Origin: Ophthalmolycus amberensis
Lineage: Eukaryota; Chordata; Actinopteri; Perciformes; Zoarcidae
Direction: 5' to 3'
DNA: 64,000 bases
Assembly: GCA_024529925.1 (NCBI GenBank)
Contig: JAFEUB010001124.1
Span: 753,001-817,000 of the forward strand
Position numbers and translations under genes: made by a program. The notes under the pieces were generated by a model. The model was not told the origin of the DNA. It made no database searches and saw only the letters and a list, made by a program, of their open reading frames with translations. Positions 39,467 to 51,275 of the stretch are shown here, in pieces (position 1 is the stretch's first letter; each line of letters starts with the position of its first letter).

Positions 39467-40367
39467 AGGTGTCACCTATCTTCTGTGATTTTATAAAGAC
39501 AATTATCGATCAATTAATCAAGAAAGTAATTGGCAGATCAATTGATAATGGAAATAATTCAGTCCCAGACACTTTACGCTCATGCCCTGCCCTCTCTCTC
39601 TCTAACTCTAACACACACACACTGATGATGATAATGATGATGATGAAGAGGAGGATGATGAGGATGTGGGTCTTTTCTTGGGCCCAATTTAATTTCTTCC
39701 CTTGCGCTTTTGTCAATATCTGTGCCTTTTGTCATTTGGATTACACTCTCATTTTCTTATTCCATGTCAGGTCGATGCTTCTCAAATCAGCTCTCTTTAT
39801 TAGACCGTCCAAAACAGTGCGGCTGTCATAAAGAGCTCGTCATTGTCTGCTTGACAAATCGTGTCTAATTTCCTAATCAGCACCCTGCTGAAAAAGTTTC
39901 CTCCTTTTCTATTTTCAAATGAGTCTCCAGAAGCTAACAATGGATGGAGTAATGAACAGATGCAATGGTTGATTGATTGTTTGGACCGTTTGATTGAATT
40001 AAATAAGTCCAGCTATATAACAATGTCGAAATCTACTAAATATTCCACAGGACGGAGTAAAGGCTTTGCACTAAAAAGGCCACAGTTGCTGCCCGACATG
40101 TCTCTTGTCAGCACTCAAAAGGTTAGGCGTAATGAAATTGTCACCCTCTACTCTAAAAATGTCTGAGTTTTGTCCTTTTTACAATGAAATTGCAATCATA
40201 GATCATAGAACCAGATCGGCTCCCAGTGTTAAAGTAACAATTCATCATGTTTTGTAATGAGAGAAGTGGAACATGCAATTGTTTGGGATTTCAGTTGAGG
40301 GAGTTGTCAGAAACCACCCAGTGAAACTCTCCTATGTTGTACACAGTGAAGGACATTTTATTCACTG
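39467..40367. other. ctnna2 downstream intron, no gene seen
   Basis: Non-coding, with a CA and GATGAT-rich low-complexity patch at 39600-39665. The patch produces acidic or methionine-rich frames that are not genes. Confidence 0.65.
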
Positions 40368-41110
40368 CTCACATGTAGGGTTGGGTACCGAAACTCGGTG
40401 CCAATATGGCACCGGTTCCTATACGTCCGGTATCTACCGGACCGAAACGCAACGCAGATTTCGGTGCTTCCTTTCGGTGCCTGAGCCGATTGAAATACTT
40501 TTTTGACACTACTCTGATGACTCCGTCCTGGCAGCAGGACTCGGTCCTCCGCTCCTCACTCATAGTATTATTACAACGGGCTACTTAGCGCTGTCGCTCA
40601 TAAGCACAACAACACAGGCACGCGAAAGCTTCTTCTTCTCCTCCTTAGAGGAGTAGTGGCGGTTGGCAAACGACGAATTGGCGCATTACCGCCACCAACT
40701 GGTAAAATAAAATAAGTCATGAGACGTGTCGTATTTTGCCAGAGAAGGAAAATATGCTCATATCTCTGCAAAATAATTGCTGAAGTTTGAAGCTGTAGTG
40801 TGTGTACAGAGTGTGTGTGTGTTTTGTATTTATTTATATTTATTTAAGTATACTGTAAACTGTTAAAAGTTAATATATTGTTCATAGTTAAAAAGTTTGA
40901 AGCTGTAGTTTGAAGCCAAGTGTTTTGTATTTATTTATATTCATAGTATACTTAAACAGTTAATATATTGTTCAATTTGAAGAAAAAAGTATCTGTTCAG
41001 GCACCGGTATCGTTTTAAAATTATCGTTTTAGCACCGGTATCGTTTTAAAATTATCGTTTTAGCACCGGTATCGGAAAAAACCCAAACGATACCCAACCC
41101 TACTCACATG
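40368..41110. mobile_element. hAT-type MITE with 8-bp TSD and internal repeats
   Basis: The element (40376-41102, 727 bp) lies between CTCACATG at 40368-40375 and 41103-41110. The ends are TAGGGTTGGGTA inverted repeats. Inside, the core CACCGGTATCG is repeated as 31-bp units starting at 41001, 41032 and 41063. A roughly 110-bp unit (AAGTTTGAAGCTGTAG to TTAATATATTGTTCA) is also duplicated near 40785-40975. No transposase remains. Confidence 0.9.
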
Positions 41111-41684
41111 TTCCCCCCTTTTACAGCAGTGCTCATCAATGAATTGTGAGGAAGACCTCTTGTTCTGAGATTTGGAGGGATGCCATTATTTGATCTTTGA
41201 AAGACTGTAAATGCTATATAGTCTTTATAATCTTGTGCCATATAATTTCATATTTTGTCCGTTTTTTTTCTGTTAAACGATTAGTGTACCGTAGCGGACA
41301 TATACACTACATTCATTTAGGAGAACAATTAAAAGACTGTGAATAAAGCAACACCATTTTGCAAAAACTGGTGTAAATTCCAAGTTGGTGTTTTTGTAAT
41401 GTCTTCTTGATATTGAACGGTTGAGTCCTCTTTGTGTGTGATGAGGCAAAGCCTTTTTCATTCATGTGATCTTTGTGAAGGTAGTGGTTCCTTGACTTAT
41501 GTTTTGCATGTGGGGTAGTGGAAACACGCTCAATACTTTATATTTCACGCAGGTCCTTTTAAACAAAAACACTTTGATCTGCACTGATATTGATCTTCTG
41601 AAATCTGTAGGAGTATTAAAGCAACTTCAGTTCAGTAGACTGTTGAAGTTGCTTTTCATCTGGTAATGGGTTAGATAGAGTTAT
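41111..41684. other. ctnna2 downstream intron, no gene seen
   Basis: AT-rich non-coding DNA. Nothing recognisable. Confidence 0.65.
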
Positions 41685-42120
41685 GTTGCATTTCCACTGC
41701 ATGGGGCGGCCAGCTCTATTCAGCTCAACTCGCTCTTCTTTTAGTTCTCCATTAGCAAAAGTTGTGAATAGTACCTGCACTCATTTTGGGACCACCTCCG
41801 TCGAAGTTCCAAGCTAGCGGGGGGGGCGATACTTTGAGGTGGAATCAAAACACTGCAGACTGCTGATTGTTCAGAGAGAATCTTCAACAGCATAACTTGG
41901 GACATCCTGCACAAACCCGCTAGATAGCCAAACCTCCGTCAATAGCGACCACTATTCTTCCATTCACTGGACCCAGATAAAAAACACCTTTGGGTTGAAT
42001 ATGACTGAAACATTGACGTAATTTGCGAAATTGCACATTTGTTTGGTTCTGTTTCATGTTTCCCACATGTGCTGTATGTGTGTTTTTCTGTTCATCTGTT
42101 TATTCATTCATTCATCCATG
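41685..42120. mobile_element. MITE-like dispersed repeat (TTTCCACTGCA family)
   Basis: Starting at tgcatttccactgcatgg, it contains motifs I recall in order from an abundant fish MITE: TTTAGTTCTCCATTAGC, then AGTACCTGCACTC, GGGACCACCTCCGTCGA, GTTCCAAGCTAGC, TTGTTCAGAGAGAATC and GATAAAAAACACC. It is decayed, and the ends and target duplication are not resolved. Confidence 0.5.
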
Positions 42121-43616
42121 TCTTAAGATGCAGTGTGCCATTATATGAAGCATTTATCAATTTGTTTATTATTTAGAAAACTGTTATTGCGTCATGCATG
42201 AGTTAAAACATAGACAGAAAAATTAGAGCTATTGGGAGTTTTGGCCAACATTTTTACAGACAAGTGTAATTCCTGAATGCTTATTTGTATTCTGTTCACA
42301 ATCATGCAACACTCACTGTGTGATGATTGTGAGCCATCATTATGACCAGACACTCAAAGCATTGATCACAAATGTCTTCAAAAGTATATTCCACAACTTC
42401 TTCAATCTGAATGTATCTCTCAGAGATGTGGATTTGACGGGTTTGAAGCAACTCGTATACTGCACCAATTTCCTCAGGGATGGTTTCCTTTTCTCCAAAA
42501 AATTCTGCCTTTGGAATAATTTGAAAGATGCTTTAATCACATAACATTTCTACACAGGGGGGACTTGAGCAGTATGAATGAAATGCTTTTGAATTCCTGC
42601 AGCAGGCAGCATTTTGGGTTGTTTTCCTGTGAAGTTTACTTTAGTTTTTGAAGAATTATTTAGGGAGAATCGAGAAATGTAGTTGCCTCTAGATTTAAAA
42701 GCCAGATATCTTCAGTGGTCAAATCCACATGTTTTCAAGAGAGCTTTAGGGCTCAGCCTTACAGCTGAGCTCATCATCTTTCTGCAATCCTAGGAGATGC
42801 AAAGGATTTTGTCTTGATATTCTTAATTGAGCTGTACAGAAAATACAATAAAGGTAAAAAGTCACTGTTAACATGGGTAATTAAAAACAAAAGGGGTTAT
42901 TGCCTCTCCTATGGTTCTTTTCCCAATCCCCAGTCTTTTCTTAGATGTTCTTGGTTACTAATAGTTGCAGTCATTTCCTCCTCTAATTACGAACACGGGC
43001 AGATGTTTTAGTGTTGCAGTGAAGGAACTTAAGGATCTGACTTTAAAGATTGCTACACTGCTGTCAATTTGCATATTGTTGGATCTTGAATATTGCCTCA
43101 GTTTTGATATTTAACTCTGCACACTACAGCCATTGGCCATGATAAACCCATTTGTCCTCTCACATCAAGGTTCCCACTTATTCAAAGTGTTATGAGAACA
43201 CCCCATTGTTGCCACCCATGCTGCTTTAAAGATACAAGCTAATATGTTAGCATGCAAATATTACTGTGGGGATGTTTTGTTTTACAAAATAAATAAGTTT
43301 TACAAATTAGAAAGCCCATTATCGTAGCATTATGTTTCACAACAAACACAATTGTATATTGGTGCAGTAAGAAGCATTTGTTGAAACACTGACCATCACT
43401 AAATGAATGATGCTTACTATCTGTTGTAAGCAGCTTTATAGTAACTTTGTTGTTGTGTTGTAGGGACCGTGGTTCTGGAGCTGACATCAATCCTAGTGCC
43501 AGCATCCATTAACAAATATATCACCCAGCCTATGCAACTATTTATACTTAGCTAGTGAACCTTAATTGATCATTTTTCACAATTGTGTCCTAATTCAGTA
43601 TCTACTACAGTGTACT
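42121..43616. other. ctnna2 downstream intron, no gene seen
   Basis: AT-rich non-coding DNA; short frames only, no domain. Confidence 0.65.
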
Positions 43617-44005
43617 GCTGCCACGGCAGAGAAAAACGGATCAGTATCATGGTAAACAGTGAAACGTTTATTATTATAACAAGATGGGTTTTTTAATGTT
43701 ATAACAAGATACAATTTTCTTGGAATATGGCTCATTTACAAGATTTGATTAAGTTCTACTTCATGCTTGGGTTGTGACAAGGCGAGATTCTGCTGTTATT
43801 GAGCACAGTGGATGATAGTGTATGCGCACACTAAGAAGAATTTTGAAATGCATGGAGATGAACAGAAGGAAAAATGGAGGACACTACCTCCAGAGTCTTC
43901 CTTCTTTATAAAGTATATTGGTATAACATGAAAACATCTTGTTATAACCTGAAAAGTTGTATTATAACAATAATGAAATACTGATCACTTTCCGTAAGTA
44001 TCCAT
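43617..44005. mobile_element. MITE-like element with long imperfect inverted ends
   Basis: Left arm: acggatcagtatc, then AAACGTTTATTATTATAAC, then TTATAACAAGAT (twice). The right arm, complemented, gives GGAAAGTGATCAGTATTTC, then ATTATTGTTATAAT, then GGTTATAACAAGATG. The same motifs appear in inverted order, giving an element of about 380 bp. The TTATAACAAGAT motif occurs three times in all. Target duplication and superfamily unresolved. Confidence 0.55.
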
Positions 44006-44155
44006 TGGAAATGTGCATTGAAGAGTTACAAATTAAGAGCAAAAAGACATTAAGAATGAAATAAGGGCCGAAGTTTGTCAGGTTTTTTGTTTGGAATATA
44101 AATCAGATTTATTCACTACCCTGGATTTTAATAACATGGTATATGCTAATGTTTT

Positions 44156-44170
44156 GGGGGGGGGGGGGGG
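44156..44170. repeat. poly(G) tract
   Basis: Uninterrupted run of 15 G. Confidence 0.95.
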
Positions 44171-44589
44171 TTACTACAACTCACTCTGGTTACAGTCTGT
44201 TTATGGCTGGTTTAATGAGAAGTGCAGGAGTCAGGCTGTATGATCAATGCTTTGCTGGTTGATAAGCACATTGTGGGCCTTGTACTTAAGAGTTTCAATG
44301 TCATGCTTGGTGCTTGGTCGCACCTGCCAGTTGTAATGGAAGTTTGACAAAGGAGGTGAACTAATGGAATTTAGTAAGAAAATACAGCTGTTCATTATAG
44401 TTTTCAATCAAAGAGAAAGCGATTTACCGATGTGCATGCAGCTAGAGCATGCTGTTGGGTCCTCTTTGATGTTTCCATGTCGCTGATTTCATACATTACA
44501 TTATTACATTTCTTCAAATTTCTTACATTGTGACATGTAGAGGTACATACGGGTATCTATATACAAAGTGTTTTGCAGCTATCTAATAT

Positions 44590-45205
44590 GTGCTTTTGCC
44601 GCAGACACAAGCCGTTTTCTCATATGAGTTCCGGACAATTTCCAGATAATCAGGTCAAAATATTGTCCCCAGTTTCCCTTTCACGTATTGAGCACATGCG
44701 CTGACGTACTGTGAGTAGAGCGTGCTTGAAGAAGGACATGACGCAAAAACACCTCAGTCACATAGCCGGTTCATCATTTTGTCATAAATAACCAAGGCTC
44801 TTGCCATTCCTTGAATTTGTCCGACTATTCTAGCACGTGTGATGGCCTTCACTGACAGAAGTCCCTGAATCTCTTCGTCTTTCCAGTTTGACATTTTTGT
44901 GTAAATGACGCTTTGTCTTCAACCTCAGCTGCTTCTATTCTTCTGGTTTTGTGCAAGCCGCGCGATAGACACGTCATCAATACGCCATCTCGCTTACTGT
45001 GAATTCTCTGAACAATAACCAGCTCTATTCACACACGGGCGCAATCTGACATGACACAGACTTTGTATCAGGGAGCTGGCCGGGTTCAGTCTAAGTTCCG
45101 GTCCGAATGATTCTGGCATTTGAATTCTCACATACGACGGCTTTTACGGGTGACTTGATAAGTTCAGGGTTGCAGTGCACGTGTGAAAGGGGCTACATAG
45201 TCATA
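44590..45205 (-). mobile_element. Harbinger-like transposon remnant
   Basis: The boundaries are approximate, based on degenerate inverted motifs near both sides (agccgttttctcatatgag, and the complement agccgtcgtatgtgag) and CTTTCAC sequences at each end. CpG content is higher than in the surrounding intron. It contains the Myb/SANT-like frame listed separately. No target duplication could be fixed. Confidence 0.5.
44754..44894 (-). pseudogene. truncated Myb/SANT-like DNA-binding protein fragment
   Basis: A 46-codon frame begins MSNWKDEEIQGLLSV, continues IVGQIQGMARALVIYDKM and ends NRLCD before a stop. The W-x-D-E-E-(I/V)-xx-LL start, the Q-(I/L)-x-G core and the later VYDK/VYER-like stretch fit the N-terminal half of the Myb/SANT-like proteins carried by PIF/Harbinger transposons, as I recall them. 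The second half of the domain and the nuclease are absent, so this is a relic. Splice or promoter evidence is not seen. Confidence 0.55.
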
Positions 45206-48200
45206 GACATAGTCGTTATCATTCCTTGGGGTTAGGGAGTTATAGTTATTTTAAATGGAAGTGCTGTAATAGCAAAATATGAGATAAGGAGTGTGCACTA
45301 GTAATCGGCCTTCATCTTGCTCAGATGTTAGTGTTTTAAATCCAGGGGGCTAATTTAAATTAGGCTGATTAGCAAATACATTAATATCTGTTAAAAGGTG
45401 CAGTTCAAACATCACAATGTTAAAGAATATAAAGAATTGTGATTATTTTATTAAATCTGATTTTAGCTGGGAATGCCATCAAGACATTTAATCAATTGTC
45501 GTAGTACAGTGTCATTTTGTCTGAATATGTGTGTTAATTTACGCAAATCTTTTACTATACAATTGATTTCAAAGTGTCTTCCTCCAGGCTTTGGTTGAGG
45601 TAGAGTTTAGGATGACATCCTAAAAAAGATGCACCAAATAGGCAAGTGTTGTTGAATCACTTTCCTTAAAGATGAACATTAGAGGACAGGCAGTTTGGAC
45701 CAACTGATGCATAAGACTCATAGTCAGCGTGTTGACAGTTAATGATTCCTCTCATACACCTAACACATACTGGGAGTTGTTGAATATTATCTCATGCAAC
45801 ATTCAGAGTCAATGCTATGAATTATTGAGTCAAAGTTGTGGGATTGTCATAAATCCCATTTTGGTTACTTATTTAGACAACCCTTACAGGGATTTTAAAT
45901 AGCTTATCTTGCCTCTATTATATTCAGTGGATATCAATCTCCCATGCTGGGGCCAAGTCTAAAGTAAAGAAATATACAACCTATCAGACTATGGATTCAA
46001 TCGAAAGGGGCCCTGCATTGTATCCCTGTAGATTTTAGGCAGCTATTTATTTTGTGTACGGAGGTGGTCCCAGAGGGGTGGTGTATATTGAGTTTGTTTT
46101 GAAAGCGATGCTTCCATTAGATGGAAGTCAGTCATCTGGTTCAGTGTTGACACTGGCAGAATGCCTGATTCAGCCTCACTCTCTGGGCAATTGTGATGGA
46201 ACACTGCATCATACAAAAAGTACTCGAACATCAAATCATCCAAAAACTGAGAATTAATGAATATGAATACATGCATTTACCACTGCAGGGCTTAGATATA
46301 TATGTATACGTGTTCACAAAACAATTCTAATGTCTTTACTGGGGCACAGATGTTATTAGGTTGCTATTGTTTTCTGACTTTTAAGTTGCTTATTTTGTTA
46401 TGACATTTACATATGAGTCTCTGCATTTACCTTTGCGGGCATAACTAACTAACGCCTCCTCTCCACTAGTCTGTGCTGTATAGAGGACTACGGTCTAAAG
46501 TGGGTTCCAGCTGTCTGTCTGTGTTTGATATAATGAACAGTGTGCATGATGTGCTGTTTGAGCAGGGATATAAACACATTAATAAACATAATGACATGAT
46601 AACAAATTCAAAAGTGCTTTTTGTTTTGAACCAGGTTCTAATTAAAACCATGTTTTGTCAGTGTGTTGAATCCATTATTTATAATTTCTGACCATTTTTT
46701 GTCCACTGACATCCACTCTCTTGCTGAACGTGTGCATTATACAACCTGATTGAGCCATGGTCTTTGTGTTGTTGGATCTGCATTGCATATATAATGGATT
46801 AGCAACACGGAATGGAGTCCACATGGTCTCTTATGACCCATCTGAGCAGGCTGGCTATTCAGCCAGTGCCCTCCCATTGCAAAGTCACTTCACACCAAAT
46901 TGTTTTTTGATGCCAAATGCAAGCGTATTCAATGCAGTCCTTGTAATTTCAATAGATGTTGTGCAACCCAGATGCAACATCTGCCTCCATATCCTAAAAA
47001 GATATCAAAACAAATTATGAGACTGAATTGTTATTATTGAAGCAAACAAATGAATGGATGAATGACTTATTAAATGAATGCAGATCCAGGCACTGATGAA
47101 TCAGAGTGGAAGTACTGAGGGTGCAAGCACTGTACTGCTCTGTAACCATATCAGCTATGAGTCGTGGTCAAGGTCTGCACCATCATTTACAAGAGCTACC
47201 CCTGAATTCCTCTTGCAAAGAAGGCACCACTGTACATTGTGCAAGTTCTGAGTCAGCACAAAAGCAAAGCCATGAAACAAAAAAATGACACCACAACCTT
47301 TTCCGCAAACTCTAAGATACCCACAGATTTGTCTTCTATCAGATGTCTGTAATAGGTGCAATAACATAAAAAAAGATGAACAATATAAATCTCAATTATA
47401 AGCCTTTAAGCGTTTCGCTCAAGCTGTGCAGTGAACCAGACACCATTGGACCATACAGCGCCGTACACTTTGCCTTACAAACAATGGACAAACCTATAGA
47501 GTCTAAATACATCCCTCTGCCTGTCTGTCTATTTCTCTGCAGTCATTGCCAAAGTGCCAGTGAGGAAAAGGAAAGTATGGCCACAACCCCTGACAATTGA
47601 CAGTTACTCACAAGTCTCCATTTATAAGCAGTTTCTTTTTCAGCTTCATTATTTGCATCATTCGCTTTAACTTAAGCTTGAGCTGCGTGTTTATAGAGTA
47701 TTTTACAATGTGTTTTAACGTGGCTCAGCCAATGATAATCAAGAACCGGAACTATCAGTTTTTTTGCCACAGAACATTTGTAATGCCAGTCGTGCTTTTG
47801 AGCCTTGATGTTACATGCATACAATCAATCCTTGTTCCTATGAACTGTAATGCAAAAGAGGAAGCGTAGGTGGGTTGTCTGAGTACACACTGTGATACCC
47901 ACTGGGTATGTTCTATGCAATTGTGATTCCTGCTAGGACCTTTTTGTCCAATCTATAATTAAACTCAAACTTAAAAGCCAAGTACTTTGCAAACGACCCA
48001 AGGGTGACGCTATCTCTTTGTTGCACTTTAAGTGGGCATTTATTAATACATTGCCGTGTTTTCACAGTTTTCAAAACACATTTTTATAAAAGACTTTTAA
48101 CTTTAAGGCACAACTCCCCCTAAAAGGCTAAGGGATGAAGAAAGGCCCCATGCTTATTGGATGAGAGCCACTTCTGTTTAAGAGAACGTGCCTTTGTTTA

Positions 48201-48818
48201 TTTACTTTCAAGGGAGCATTTTCTGCAACACATGATTTCTGCTGGAAGTGATCTGTAATTAAAAAATATGTATCACAGCTCTGATTGTAAAATTATAAAG
48301 AGCAGTTGTGGGTCCCCGCTTACCAGAACTTTGGTTAATACACTCCAAATGCATGCATGCTTCAGGGACCTGTGACAGAGAGGAGAGACTTGGAGCTTAC
48401 AAGTCTGTATTGCTCCTCATCTGCCTGGGTCTTCAGGGCATTTCTGATGTGAAATGACCTCGATGTAATTGCTAGTCCCTGTGGGGGATTCCTCTTTGTT
48501 CAGCTGAAATAAGATGAGCCCAAGAAGGTGAAATCTTACAAGTTATTTGCTCTCTTTCTCACCTTTTTAGAAGACAGACAAAGTAAGTGGACCACATTTT
48601 AAAGAGGGTGAGTCAGAGGCTCACATTCTGTGATTGATGAATGTTAAAGGTCGAGCTTGCTCCTACTTTTTCTTCCTGGCATGGTTTTTTCGAAACTTCT
48701 GCAGAAAATACTTGAAGCCACTTTCGAAGAAAAGCCTTAAAATCTCCTTTTTATATCTCCTCTTAGGATGCTTTACAGATTCCCTGTTGCCATTTGAGGT
48801 GGCTAGACATGTTAATAT
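45206..48818. other. ctnna2 downstream intron, no gene seen
   Basis: Non-coding. Frames such as 46757-47020 show no domain. 48120-48560 is less AT-biased and lacks simple repeats, so it is a possible conserved element. Confidence 0.6.
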
Positions 48819-49296
48819 GTTGGTACTAGGGGTGTAACGGTTCACAAAATCCACGGTTGGGTTCGGTACGATACAGTGGAGCCACGGTTCGGTACGTTTC
48901 GGTACAGTAGAAAACTATAAATGCCAGAGAAATGTACTTGATTTTAAAATATATTTATTCATTACAACTAACATCATGAAGTTATTCTTTGACTTTGAAC
49001 AATGATGGAACTATACCTGAGTGACCCATCTTCTGGGGTGTCTTCTTAGCAACACATAAGCATAAAAAACAAAAACTGCTCCTTAATGTTATGTAGTATT
49101 GTTACTTACATCTTGCTTACATCTTGTATTGTTACTTACATCTTGCAAAAGAGATTTTTAATCTCAATGGGACTACCTGGTTTTTTTTTTATTTTTTTTA
49201 TTCAAACGTATTCGGTTCGTCATGCGTACCGAACCGTGAGCCTCGTACCGAACGGTTCAATACGAATACGCGTATCGTTACACCCCTAGTTGGTAC
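48819..49296. mobile_element. hAT-type MITE with 8-bp TSD
   Basis: The element (48827-49288, 462 bp) lies between GTTGGTAC at 48819-48826 and 49289-49296. The ends are perfect 13-bp inverted repeats, TAGGGGTGTAACG. Subterminal GTTCGGTACG-like motifs also occur inverted. Internally, ttgttacttacatcttgc is duplicated near 49100-49146. No transposase. Confidence 0.9.
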
Positions 49297-49324
49297 TGTA
49301 TTTGCCAGATGTCAATTACAAATA

Positions 49325-49796
49325 CCGTACTTTTCGGACTATAAGCCGCTACTTTTTACCCCACGCTTTGAGGCCTCGGCTTATAGTCCGGTGCGCTTTA
49401 TATACGGATTTTTCCGTAGCTTTTCTCCGCCACAACAACAACCGCAACTTCCGGTTCCGGTCTAACAGCAGCAAGCCAGTTAGCCGTAAATGCTATTCCG
49501 AGCTATGAGCAGAGAAGATCAGCTTTTTCTCAAGTCTGCCAGTGGATCCTAACAGCTCGGAACAGTGTGACAGAATCCACCTTCACCAACGGGTTCTGAA
49601 AGTCTGGGATATTACAAGATTAAGGGGACAGCGTAATGAGGACGACAACGCAAGCTCAGGGGCGGATTTGCCCCGGTTCATGATGTGGTGTGTTCAAGGA
49701 CCCAAATGCAGACTCTTTTTTTCCAAATTTTTTTTTTTACATTTTTTTTTACAGTTCTACAAAACTTGTTCGGAAAGTATAGTCCGGAAGGTACTG
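49325..49796. mobile_element. MITE-like element with GTAC..CGGACTATA ends
   Basis: The left end GTACTTTTCGGACTATA (49327-49343) matches the complement of the right end at 49778-49794 in 15 of 17 positions. Near the left end is a perfect 14-bp hairpin, CGGACTATAAGCCG at 49335-49348 against 49377-49390. The interior holds no complete frame. Superfamily and target duplication undetermined. It sits only about 30 bp from the preceding hAT element. Confidence 0.65.
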
Positions 49797-51269
49797 AAAA
49801 ACGGCTCCCTAAGCCTTGCAGGATAAAGAATAGTAATTTTTTGGAAATCTAAGTGCTTTAGCTTAGGTTATCCAACAGAGACAAAAAACAAAACAAAAAC
49901 AGTTTGGATATAGAGAGAGAATAGAGAGATATTTGTGTCAGTGCACCTTAAACCTTTAAACAAAAAAATAGAACTGTTCCATTTCATGCAGCAGAAATAG
50001 AAACGGATCATATTGCCGCATTTCTCGTGTTTAATGTATCTCTCTTAGTTCATTTGAAGTCTCGTCTCATCTGACTTTGAAGTCATTGACCATTCAGCAG
50101 TAGCTGTTTTGCTTTATGACTCAGAACAAATGCTGTGAGTATGAGTAAGTCATCTAAGGTGAGACGGTGGCTAGGCCTTTGTGTGGCCCTGAGGTAAACA
50201 GTATGTACATCATGTCAGGTTTGCTGCATAGGCACATACATCTTTACAGTCATTTGCATAACTCTGTGGCAGTTGTCTTTGCACTTCAATATGATGGCTT
50301 GTTTCTTTCGGTGATAGTGGACAATAACCACACAACAGCTCGATACGCCTGTGAAAGCCTCTTCTTCTTTCTATAAATGGATAATTTTTGTCAATTTGCA
50401 ACTCATTGAATTTCAACACTATTTATAATTCCTTTATTCTCAGGTTTTCAGTGAACCTTGCATTGGTGGTTATTTCACACAGAACATTTCACCCTAATGG
50501 CATTATTACTGCTCAATTAATCTCCCCGAGACAGGAGTTTCTATCTGAGACTTCGACATGTTGTCTGTAAGCTTATTTTAAGAGCTTATTCTAAAGCTGT
50601 CACTAGGGACACCAAACCCAGCGGGACTTTTGTCTTTTGGTTACAGCCCCAAGGGAGAAACACCCCCCCATCACATATCATATGAGTAGTCAAGCTTCAG
50701 TAATGACTGTTACAGTAACCTGATGTGTTTTTCAAACAAGTCTCCTGCTAAGTCAAAACAACACTCAGGTTCTTTAAAGTATCTCAAAATCATGTGCTTT
50801 GAAAGTTAATCTGGATTTAGCGCTGCTTGTACGTTTTTTTCCCCCTCGTCTTTGAGATCAAGCTGTTCTTTTATACTTTGTTTATCTCGAGAATATCTAC
50901 TCCCTTCAGTACCTCTATCATCTTACCTGCAGGTGTGTGACAGTCACACAGGGAGTGTTTCACACCAGTTTCTCTTATCAAACATTCATATTGTTTATTC
51001 TTGGTCCACAAGTCATTGGTTCATATTTCAAGGCAAACTGTCTAATCGTGTCTGTATGGGTAACGATAATTCTGATAATAGGATTAGGATTTTGTGATAT
51101 TGTTTCTCATTTTCAATCCATGATTGAAATTACTTTCAGACTGTTGGTTGGCATCCAGCTAGAATCACAGTTATCGTATCTGCTACTTCTATCTGCACCA
51201 CCAAATAACAGCATTTGACAAACACATTTGTACAGCAGTTGACTAGCGACAACAGGAGCATATTGTACA
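49797..51269. other. ctnna2 downstream intron, no gene seen
   Basis: AT-rich non-coding DNA; nothing recognisable. Confidence 0.65.
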
Positions 51270-51275
51270 TATAAT

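Noticed and set aside
39391..39831. 146-codon plus-strand frame
   Set aside because: It crosses the end of the piggyBac-type element and a GATGATGAT low-complexity patch; no domain.
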